From Rapana venosa (taxonomy: Eukaryota; Mollusca; Gastropoda; Neogastropoda; Muricidae): a DNA stretch of 64,000 nt. The notes below the pieces were generated by a model. The model saw only the letters and a program-made list of their open reading frames with translations, was not told the origin of the DNA and ran no database searches. Location: positions 37,069,195 to 37,133,194 of the forward strand of contig CM054138.1 in NCBI GenBank assembly GCA_028751875.1, in the 5' to 3' direction. The translations under genes and the position numbers were made by a program. Positions 53,480 to 64,000 of this stretch are shown here, piece after piece. How positions within the stretch are numbered: position 1 is the first letter of the stretch; every line of letters begins with the position of its first letter.

Positions 53480-55050
53480 TCCTTGAAAGCTTATTATTAT
53501 TGGCCGCTTGACTTCCACTTTGACAACCAGTTTCTCCTGATGTCAGACGTCTTTCTCTTTCTTTGTCCCCAACCCACTCTTTCACAGTTGGTAAATGAAG
53601 CAACACACCAGATCAGGCTGGCTCATTACGATGGTTTAACAAGATTTGGTTCTCATCTTTATCTATCAACTTGATGAATACTTTTGGTTCATTCGATTGT
53701 TCTTTTCTCCACACAAAACCTATCAGAAAGAAGAAAGTGTCAACCAGTTGCAATCTCAAGGCCATAGATACATTGAAACTTTCTTACACAAGCTGCTGAA
53801 CTGCCTATCATATAACCTCTGAACAACACTGACCTCTCGAAACACTACAATTCTGTTTCCTCAGGCGACTGCTTGATGAGATGCACCTCCCACTGACCGT
53901 TCCTGCCTGACAGGCCCTTTGCACCATGTATACACCCATGATCATCTGGTTGCATAGTGCAAAACACAGGCAAACTAGAGTGGCAGTGGTTGAAAACCAA
54001 AAATTGGAAATCAACACAAGCAGTTTTCCAAAAAAACAAATAAGTACCATCCTTAATTCTTTCAGAAAAAACAAAGTACTGTCTTATCAAGTCTTGATGC
54101 ACATAAATTGAAATCTTATTTTCTCATGTCCACTCTCCTTGGATTTGTGAAGGCAAGCTCCTTTGCCTGCCATCAAATCACTACATGAAACATCTTCTAT
54201 ATTTTACTGCATTCTTTTATGACAAAATCCGTAACATCCGACTCCAGATTGGATCGACTCCTTTCCAGTGGGCTCTGAATCCCAAATTCTCTGGTATCCT
54301 ATTCTTTTCTTTCATCCCAAACAAGTGGAAAGAAAGCACGCAATTCTGTAAGGAATGACTATAAAATCATTGGACCTAAGATTCCATACTGCTTCTCTGT
54401 TCAGTACAGTGCCTACCACAACTTATACCCGCTATCACGAAAAATAGTTTTTTATTGAAATAAAAAAAATAGAAAAATCATCTTATTGTTTCCATATCTT
54501 CTCAAATACTGCAATAGTTACTACCTCTACATCACTAAAAGCATGACCTTGAACCTAACTTTCTGAAGAATATTTAGACTGTTTCCATTCCTACTTTTTC
54601 TACTTAAAGTCCTTGAAAAGAAGTAGTTTTAAACAGCTCAATAAACCTTCTCTCTACAGTCTTCTTCCTGAGTTCAGTTTGCCTATAGTGTGTCAAACCA
54701 TGCACGGAAACTTCCCTAGTCCATTACTCTTATATACACGTCTACTTGCTGTTGACGCGGGGAGGGCGAAATCTCCCTTCTCACTCCTACTGACTTATCT
54801 GCAGCCTTCGTAACTATTGGACCATTGAGTTCTTCTCTCCTGTCTTCAATAAAAACATTTGGTGTGTACGGGCACAGCCTCTCCTGGTTCAGTTCATACC
54901 TCACTGAATGATTCCAGACAGTTGCAGTAAATATGATACAGACATAACTGCAAACTGAATGTGGTATCCCGCAGGGATCAGTTCTTGTCCTGTTCTTTTC
55001 ACTCTCTATACTGATCCACTTCACATATAGGGCGGAAGGGAAGTCAAAAA
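53480..55050 (+). pseudogene. LINE-C (CR1/L2-like) endonuclease end, linker and reverse transcriptase
   Basis: Frames show LDFHFDNQ and LSQLVNEATHQ (endonuclease, compare GDFNxHxDN and LxQxVxxPTHxxGHxLD). LLDEMHLPLTV, WLHSAKHRQTR (compare AKRxRRKxER), SFRKNKVLSYQ and the KSVT-SRLD stretch form the linker. Then LKRSSFKQLNKPSLYSLLPE, LLLYTRLLAVDAG, DLSAAF-TI, FGVYGHSLSWFSSYLTE and CGIPQGSVL form RT blocks up to the region just before the catalytic box. Many frameshifts and stops. Order and strand are consistent throughout. Confidence 0.85.
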
Positions 55051-55618
55051 CGAGAATCAGCAAAAAGTTTTCCGAAAACAAATAAACAAAAAAAGGTCAA
55101 AAAACTCCTTAATCCATTCAGCAAAGACAGACTACCTAACTCTTCCCAAATTCTCTGTTGCTACATCCTTAAAATTCTTTTTTCCCTCACTTCAAATTCC
55201 TTGGATCTGCAAAAAAACTCCTTGCCTAACACCCACAGCTGTCTGAACTTCCATCATATTTTCTGCCTTCTTTTCAGACAAAGTTCGAAACTACGCTCCA
55301 GATTTGATCACACTCAATTTCCAGCCAGCGCCTCCTGACCCCCAGTTCACTGGCACTCCTCTTTTTCCTTCCATCCCACAAGTGAAAAGAAATCATGACA
55401 CATTGTGAAGGAAATGACTATATAAAATCATTGCGACTTGATCCCTACTGCCCTGTTTTCTCACAATGCCTTCCAACTAACTTGTGCCTTTTTCACTAAA
55501 TAGTAAATCATCTCTTCAGTCAGGAAATTTTCCATTGCTCTTTAAAACAGCAATAGTCAACACCTCTACTGATGAAAAAGCACGACCTCTGATCCACATT
55601 CTGAAGAATTCCTGGAGA
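55051..55618 (+). pseudogene. LINE-C second partial copy, cut at the duplication border
   Basis: Restarts at the linker (ISKKFSENK) and repeats the segment seen at 54,020-54,560: SFFPSLQIPWICKK-type linker, IFSAFFSDKVRN, FQPAPPDPQFTGTP, SLLPCFLTMP, SLQSGNFPLLFKTAIVNTST and IHILKNSW. It stops mid-domain at 55,618, where duplicate block 2 copy 2 begins, so the LINE is truncated by that junction. Confidence 0.83.
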
Positions 55619-58600
55619 CGCTACTCCAATGGAAGGCGCGGTTGTGGTATTCCGGGCTCAACCGATCCGGCATGTCTTTTCTTGTCAGTACTGTCCATGT
55701 TGTCTTTTCTGTGGGCGTGGATTGGTTGGCGGCGCCACCCTTCCTCCTCTCCAAGCTGCTATTTGCCCATAGCTGGTGGATTTTTGGGGTCGGGTTATTC
55801 CCCAACTGAGTCAGGTAGTACTGGGCTACAGGTTACCAGTAGCTGAGGAGCACCTGCTGACTTTGACTACAATGTAATACAGGAATGCATTCCAAAAGGA
55901 AGACATTCTGTCCAATGCCCAGTTCATATAGGACAGCTGTGTCCAGCTAAGGATTTTTGTTGTGAAAATGTTGTAACCAGCCAACATGGTCATATCTGGG
56001 GGGGGGGGGGGGGGGGGGGGAGGGGGGGACTAGACTTATGCCTACTCTTCATGGAACATTTTGAAAGCTGTTATTGCTTTTGAGAACAGGCAAGGAAAAC
56101 ACACACACACACACACACACCACACACACACTCTCCACACACACACACACACACAACAATACACACACACACACACACTCACAAACACCACCACCACAAC
56201 AACACACACACACACACACACACACCACACACACCACTCACACATATATATATATATATGATATGTGCCAGTGGTGGGGGAGAAACTGACAGGATGTTTA
56301 TGGAAAGAGCAGAATGCACACAACCGTGGACAAAAAAGTCCAATAGGCCTCAGAAGCTGGTCCTTCAACTGTTACGAGAAAAATGATAGAAGATTGACAT
56401 TTTTTTGCTTCTGTGGCATTTTCTCCTCAAGTGAGAGTTTCTTATTAGGCAGGTTGAGTGGCTTAGCTGATTCAAGTGGTGATTTGCATCATGGTGGTTT
56501 TTTGTTGCTTCTTCTATCATCAGTGTCCTCTAGCACTATTGCATGAAATTTACAACAGCCCAGCTCTCTGAATCAGAGGTTTACAAGTTTGTGAGCGGAG
56601 CCCACTGAGCTGCCCCCTGGGGGACGGGATAGCTAGGCGGTTAGAGCAATTGCGCTTCGCAATCTGACAAACCCGGGTTTGATTCCACGTTCAAGGGGAT
56701 ATTTTCCCCTGTAGTGCAGACTCCACTCTCCCCGAAAGTCCTTGGGATGAGACTATAAACCGAGGCCCCGTGTGTGAACACATGCTGAACATCTTGCTCA
56801 CACATTAAGTCCTGTTCCACTTTTTGTAAGAGTAGGCCATTGTGTGCTGGTGGGAACAGATGACAGAATTTACAAAACCACATACACACAGGGACTGGAT
56901 GTAATAAAGCACATAAGTGCTTATAACAATTTCCTCGATATAAAAGAATAAAATAAAAAATAAAAAGTCCTGGCATGAACCTGTCCCTCTCCTTTACCAC
57001 ATGTAAAGCTGGTTCTTGGAATGATATATCACAACATATATGAAATGCATGCAAAGTGATTAATCATTAAACTAGGGATTAACCATCTGATTAATCATTA
57101 AAATATAAGTTAAAATGATTCTTGTTCATTTTCTAAGCATGTTTTCACTTTAAAAACTAACGTTTCTTCATTTGTCTTATATGTTCTGCCACATATTTGG
57201 CCCACTTGGTGGCCATTTTGAACCTGAAAACACATTATGTAATTGATTTTAAAAAATCACAAAGTGTATTATTTAATAGCATATACAACCAATTTTAGAT
57301 ACCAAAACAAAATTTCAAGTCAATATCTATAAGGTTAAAACTTATTAATAAAAATCTACAATGTACTGTATATTTTTTGGTCCATACAGGGCTTTTTAGG
57401 GTTTTCGAGTAAAATTAGGACATCAATATTTTGACATATTTAGGACTTTTGAAAAAACTTGGACATAGGTCTGTTTTAAACATTCCTTTTTAATATAAAA
57501 CCAATGTAAAAAAAGTAACAATAAGATGCTATCTTTTACAACTGTTGGACTCAAACATGGCTTATCATGCAATTTGAGTTAACTGGCAATACGTGATGTT
57601 CACTCTCCTGTTTCATTTCATAGCTATCTGCTTTTCATCAATCTAAACGCCATCACCCCATTGCCCAAAGTGTATATCTCTATGTGTTTGTTGGTTTTTT
57701 TGTGTTGTGTGTGTGTAGTGCGTGGCGTGCTTTGGTACTTGTTACACTTTTACTTCTATTGGTTGCTATGACTGTGTAAGAATGAGTGAGTGCACTAGCG
57801 CTTTGATTTGTCTGTGCCAAGATACAGGTATATAAAATCCTTTTATTATTATTATTATCATTAATATTAAAATCAGATTCAGTGGGGGGTGGGGAAAGTT
57901 TACCAGAGGGAGATCTATTGATTGAGAGAGCTTGCTTTTTCTTCTTGGCATTTTCTCTCTGCTTCTGCTTTCCTTCTGACCCTGTTCAATTGGAAGAACA
58001 CTTTCTCTGAAAATATGCGTTTTGAAAGCAGATTGACAGAGGTATGCCTTGTAGGACTTCTTACAGTCTGATTATGACAATGATTAAGTTTCCTCTACCG
58101 TTCACTTTGAAAGAAGACAGTGGCGTTTCTTTTAGAGCAGAGTTCAGCAGAAGAAGCCCCTTTGAATGTGAATTTGAATTATTTTGATACAGAGTGTTTC
58201 ATGCAAACACACACACACACAACCACACACACACAACACACAACACACACAAAACACACACAACACACACACAAACATGTATGTATGTATGCACTCCATG
58301 CCTCGCACAACGCATGCACGTGGCACAAACACACACACAAACACAAACGCACGCATGTACAACTGTGCTCTTGCCCAGTAGTTTGTGTAGGAGATAATAT
58401 AAATCTCGTTTTGTCTGCATGCATGTTCTCACCCACATTAACTGTTCAGAGCCTCCTCAAGCTGTTCTTGCACTGCCAGCCAGAATGGTGAGTAAACAGA
58501 TTGCCTTATTTAAAATAATTTTTTAATGATTGTTAGTCTTTGCATACCACTAGATGTGAATAAGGGGTCCTCCAGGAAGATCGCGTTTCCCTCAGGACGG

Positions 58601-59341
58601 TCAGTAGCAGACATTTTGGAAATGTTCACAGCAAATAGTGTGCACAGGCTTATTCATGTATGCATTCATGCTCTTGCAAATTGTAACATACATGGTGCAC
58701 AAAGAACATGCATGCAGAAATGCATGCATATAAGAAGGTGCATGCCCATGCGCACACGCACACGCGCCACACTCACACACACAACACACACCACACAAAC
58801 AACGCACGCAATAAACACACACACCACACACAACACATCGCCACACGCCACGCACACACACTCGCACAGCACGCACGCACTCGGCACAACACACACAACA
58901 CCACACACACCACACTCACACACACACAATCAAAACACAAACACCACACACACACACTCGCAACACGCACGCACACACCACACACGCACACACACAACAA
59001 CACACACACACACACACAACACACACAACAACTCACCAACAAATACATGCACACAAACACACACACCACACACCACCACACACACAATGCACACAAACAA
59101 CACACCACACACACACACAAACCACACACTCACACACAACCAATACACACTCGCAAACAAGCACGCACACTACACAACTCACGCACACACATCAACACCA
59201 ACTCACACACACACACACACACACCAAACACACACATGCACACAAACACACACACCACCACCACAAACACCACATGTCACACAATCACACAACCACACCA
59301 CACAACAAACACACACACCACACACACACACACACACAACA

Positions 59342-59381
<40 letters not shown>

Positions 59382-62300
59382 ACACACACACATATGTGGG
59401 AACGGGAATAGCCTGGTGTTAGAGTGATGCGCTTGTAATCTGCTGAACCTGGTTGGATTCTCGTCATAGGATTTTCTCTGGCTGTCTCATTTGCTGGACT
59501 CACTTCCCAAAAAGGCCTTTGATGAGACTATAACCAAGATCATGTGTTGCGACGCACGAGAACATCTTGAGCACATGTTAAATCATGATTCCTCTTTTCA
59601 GAAGGAGTAGGCCATGGTGTGGAGGTGGGAACAGAATTGACACAAAATATTACAACTGCATTCTCAGGGGACCCTGGTATGTATTAAAAGCACATGAGCG
59701 CTTATTACCATTATCCTAGAAAGAATAAAATAATCAAAAGAGTCATAGTTATTTTTTTGGATTCCGGCTGGCTCGCTCTACCAAAGGGATCCGTGCTGTG
59801 GGCTCTTTGGGAAAGACTTGGACTCCAGTCGAGCTTCATCCACTTTATGATGTGAGTTTGAGAGGGTTGCTCAAATTTACCTAACTAAACACTGCAGGTA
59901 GTCTGTGTCAGCAAGGTGTATGCAAGGAATATATTATATATTATAAGCATAGGTACATTCCTGTCAATGCTTTTGCACTTCCATAGTGGACATCCCCTTA
60001 CAAATCTTTTCTAAATGATTGTGGAATTTTATTTTTAAAGGTTGATATCGGTGGTACTAGTTGCCCTGATCTATGGATAACCTCAGTTTCAGTTTCCATT
60101 TAACACTTCTGTGCACAGCCTTTGGGGTTTGGAGTTTCATGGTGGTAGGGTCCTTGGAGGACCTTAGTGAAGGGTCAGCCAGCTAGATATGGGCGACTCA
60201 TTCAGTCACCTCTGCAACTGAGCTATCATGTATTAGTGGGAAGCTTAGTAGGTGGTGTCTTTGCATTTATGTTAGCTCAGAACAGTCACCACTGAAACAC
60301 CAAAAGGAGCTAGCAGCAGTTAGCTGGGGCCACTCTGGATGATGGCACCGGGTTGGTTGTCATTGATGGCACTCAACTGTGGACTTAAACCTGAGGATGC
60401 GATCATATCAAAAACCAGGGTTTAGCTGGGGTGGATGAGATTGAAATTAGTGGCATGGGAACAGTATGGACATGAATTTCACAGAAGGCAGTAAAATAAA
60501 AATTTAAATAAATGTGTCAAGGATATAAACAACAAGTATCAGGTCACTGGTCCCCGTAACCCGCCGGGTCGTAGGAGGGCGCTGCAATCATGGTGGAGAA
60601 CGCGGTTGGACAAGGCTTTCACTTTTTGTTTATTTTTTATTTTGATCTTTGGGCGCCTCCACTTAGCGCTGTGTTTTTTTCCCGTGGGCGAGTGCCTGGG
60701 TGACACTGAAGTCCTTCACGGTCCATATCAAGGATGTCGTCGGCCCCAACTTTCTCCTCTGTCTGCCCGTCTTCTCTTCCATGGACTGTTCTGCAGGTTG
60801 GTCTTTGCAAGTCCTTTATGAGCGTGTTACGTTTCCCATACCATTGAGTTTTCTTTTTCGCCAGTGTAGTAGTGATCTCATCGTCCCGGCCTTGTTGAGT
60901 GATCTTTCTGCGGACTTAAATTGGTGGTGACATGGTCTTGTATGAGATGCCAAGGAGCATTCTGAGGCATCTATTGTATATGCTTGATCCTCCTTTGTAG
61001 GTCTGCGTTTTAATGTGTCCATCGCCTCCATGCGTAAAGCATGATTGAGGTGACTTGTTGCGTTTAGTAACTTTTCCTTGGTTCTGAGAGAGGATGTTTC
61101 TGTCTCTCCATTATGGTCTTCATGTCATTGCCATTGCTGCTGCTGTTTGTGCCGCTCCTGCTTGGATTTCGGTCTTTGATTCCTTCCTCACTTATGATGG
61201 GCTCCAAGGTTACTTGAAATGGTACTGTCTCCAGTTCTTTTCGCTGTGAGTGATCTTGGTGGTTGATTGGCTGGGGCAATGTTTGCACATGAGGCTTGGT
61301 TTTCTCGGCCGCTGATTTCAATGCCGTATTGTGAGGAGATTTTGTTCCTGTTGCGACAATAGGTTGGCCAGTTCCTCTTATTTCATGCAGACCGTCACAA
61401 GAATAGGCGAAGGCCTAAAAGTTATAGAATGATTTCCAACTACATATCTGTAAAGATCGCAAGCATTTTTTACCGTACCAACTGCTGAAAATGTAAAATA
61501 ATGATTGCTTAGTATGCTTGTCGTTGATGTATGCGCTTTGAATCCTGAACACACAGTAAAGATGAGACGAAGGCAAGAAGCAGCTGAGATGTGGGTTTTT
61601 TATTATTTATTTTTTTTGAAGGCTTGCTCTAGGGTCAGATGGTCGGATAAAGAGTTAAAATGAACAGCAGACTAACAGAAACTGGGAACAAGAGGAACAC
61701 TTCTTACCACAATGGGGATGGGAAGGCCTAGTGGTTAGATCATTGCGCTTGCAATCTTGACAATCATGGGTTCATCAATCCCGATTCAAGGGGGACTTTT
61801 CCTGGGTTAACATCAGTTGCAGACTCCACCTCTCCCCTAAAAGTCCTTCAGATGAGTCTATAAACCGAGGCCCCATGTGTGAATGCATGCCAAACATTTT
61901 GCTTCACACATTAAGTCCTGTTTGCTTTCATTAAAGAGTAGGCCATTGATAAATTAGAATAAATAAAATAAATAAAGTAGATGAATAGGAAAATTAAGAA
62001 TTGCAGGACATGTGGATGAACCAAGATACAGTCAGTAGGAAGACTGTCTTTTTTAGGCAAGACTGAAGCGAAAGAAAAAACAAAGGCAGACCACCAGCAT
62101 TCTTTCATTGGCAAGATCATTGGAATCTCGTGACTTGAAAATCCGTGTGAACGTCGCAGAGACAGGAGCAAGTGGAGGAGAAGGTTCATGTGTGCCATGA
62201 AGGTTTTTATATTTAGATTGTAATGTGTGCATGAGTGGATTTTGAGCTATGTAACGTGTGCATGAAGTGTGATATTTAGTTTGTCCTTGTGTGTATGAAG

Positions 62301-63440
62301 TTTGATATTTAGCTTGTAACATTTTTCTTAGTTGTGTGCATGAAAGTGTGCATTTAGCTTTGTAAAACATGTGTGTATGATGTGTGAATTTGTGGTACAT
62401 GGGCATGAAGTGTGATATTTAGCTCTTGTAAAAAGTGTGCTTGATAGTGTGTGTTCAGCTTTGTAATATGTGTACTGAAGTGTGATTATTTAGCTTCCTT
62501 TTGTAACATGTGTGTATGAAGGGTGTTATTTAGCTCCGTGTAAAATGTGCATTGAAGTGTGTATTTAGCTTGTAACATGTGTGCATGCAGTGTGATGTTC
62601 AGCTTGTAATATGTGTACTGAAGTGTGATACTTAGCTTGTAACATGTGTGCATGAAGTGTTGTTGTTGTTGTGCATTTCCCAGCTTAACACTCTGGGGGT
62701 CACCCAGAATGTGTACTCTGGGACTTGCTCAATTGCACCTGGGAATCACGCGAGATTGAATTGCCTTTCTGAATAAGAGGTATTGTGTGTATGACTGTTT
62801 TATAAGTACCTTGCCATATAGGCAGCCATACTCCGACTTCAGAGGATTTTTTCTCCTTTAAAAAGGAAAGTGCTGGTTGTTATGTTCGGACCTGCCTACC
62901 CATACCATTTTATCATATTTTTACGATTTTTGGACCCCAAATTCGAAAACACAAATTTAGTGATAAAAATACGATTTTGACAACCACAAAAAAAGGGAGA
63001 AAAAAGTGAAACTACAGCAAAGGGTTTAAGGGATGCAACTCTTCCATGCCAATTACTTCCCTTGCCTGTGTTAGGTTGGGAGTCATCACCCCCCCCCAAC
63101 TCAGGGTTAGCAAGTGAACTTTATCTGTTGAAGAGGGGGGTTCACGTAGAAGTATCAACCATGAATATCAGATTTCAAGAAAGGGATGGTCCAGCAGCTC
63201 TATATACAAGGTAGATGGGTGAAAAGGGTTGGTAGGAAGAGGGGGTGGGGGACTTTCATAGCCATGTGTGCAGTCAGAGTGATAGGGGTCCCCTTTTTTT
63301 TATCACTAGAAACCCTACAGCAACGTTATCACCGGTCAAACTATGTTTATATAGAAGGCCTACCAGCTTCCCCCTTCTTTTTCATGGACAGCCCCCCCTC
63401 CCTCTCTCCCTCCTCCCTCTCTCTCTCTCTCTCTCTCCTC

Positions 63441-63498
<58 letters not shown>

Positions 63499-64000
63499 TG
63501 GGATTCCCTTGCTTGGCTGCCAGCAAGACGCTTTCTCTCCAGGCTCCTGAGTAAGTTTCCTTTTCTTCAACTCTCCGTTTGTTCTAAAAATGCCAGTTGT
63601 GGGCATCCCTGTAAAAACTTGGAGCATGGTGAACGCTGTGTTGTTTTTTTTTTACAACGAACAGCGGTCGATTCATTTCAAGTGATGGCTCGAGAACATC
63701 ATGAACTGTTGTTGTGATTCGCGTGGACAATAAACACTGCCAGACAGTTCCCTGTTACCTCAGTTCAAACATGCAATGTATCGCAAAAAGTGTCCTTGTA
63801 GGTGATAGAGCAAAATAAGAGCAGAAATTTTAATCCCCCTCGGGTTTGTTTGTGTGTGCGTAGCGTGCGTGGTGTTTGTGTGTGCGCATGCGCGCTGTTG
63901 TGTGTTGGTGTGTAGTGTTGTGTTTCGTGACATTTATTGAAGTCATTTTGAAATACATTATGAAATATAGCTTTTGTGTCTTTGTATTTTGGATGTGTAT
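55619..64000. repeat. Duplicate block 2, copy 2 (matches 39,254-47,630)
   Basis: Contains second records of all elements listed for copy 1: poly-G/CA at 55,997-56,260, SINE-B at 56,620-56,965, CA tracts at 58,207-58,362 and 58,752-59,392, SINE-B at 59,400-59,745, family D at 59,765-60,502, LINE-B (-) at 60,542-61,387, SINE-B at 61,717-61,977, F2 minisatellite at 62,196-62,656, module M at 62,657-62,886 and CT repeat at 63,395-63,495. The match continues to the last base, apart from a few small differences. Confidence 0.97.
62657..62886 (+). mobile_element. Module M copy 3 (within duplicate block 2)
   Basis: As copy 2, but with cleaner F2 units upstream (GTGATACTTAGCTTGTAACA) and CTGGGGGTCACCCAGA intact. 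It agrees with copy 1 at several positions where copy 2 has an indel, so copy 2 probably carries the errors. Confidence 0.72.

Overview
This window is repeat-dominated eukaryotic DNA. The SINEs with tRNA-like heads and ATT or ATAAA tails, the diverse broken LINEs, piggyBac-type elements, minisatellites and long CA/CT tracts suggest a marine invertebrate, most likely a gastropod or other mollusc. That assignment is inference; nothing here proves the species. There are no bacterial-type genes or operons. Almost every long open frame is a translated tandem repeat, microsatellite or degraded transposon.

Layout. 1-6.18 kb is a minisatellite of ~33-35 bp units (F1), interrupted by a SINE, a ~230 bp module (M) and a fold-back LINE fragment. 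6.2-15.3 kb is a nest of elements: SINE-A copies, a repeat family here called D, two internally deleted piggyBac-type elements with TTAA target duplications, a LINE-A fragment, SINE-C and a broken LINE-B. 15.3-25.4 kb is mostly unassigned, with three CpG-rich stretches, a second minisatellite (F3) and SINEs. 25.4-31.5 kb repeats 9.0-15.1 kb. 31.5-35.8 kb is error-rich sequence with poly-C and poly-G runs, but it holds the only host gene I recognise: two minus-strand exons of a cyclic-nucleotide-gated (CNG) channel. A 500-N gap follows (35,832-36,331). 39.25-47.63 kb is repeated almost exactly at 55.62-64.0 kb. The stretch between those copies holds LINE fragments, SINEs, two candidate host exons and a CR1/L2-like LINE that is cut at the start of the second copy.

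How the parts relate. Nesting gives relative ages: SINE-A was hit by LINE-A and by a piggyBac-type element, and family D was hit by another piggyBac-type element. Unfilled paralogous sites for both piggyBac insertions lie in this same window. The most novel signal is module M. It carries a hairpin near its end and borders two different minisatellites of ~34-35 bp, which suggests a minisatellite-bearing mobile element comparable in architecture to Helentron-associated elements of molluscs. The two large duplications have nearly the same spacing (about 16.37-16.38 kb), contain identical fast-evolving microsatellites and end in low-quality sequence or abrupt junctions. They should be treated as probable assembly duplications until read depth says otherwise.
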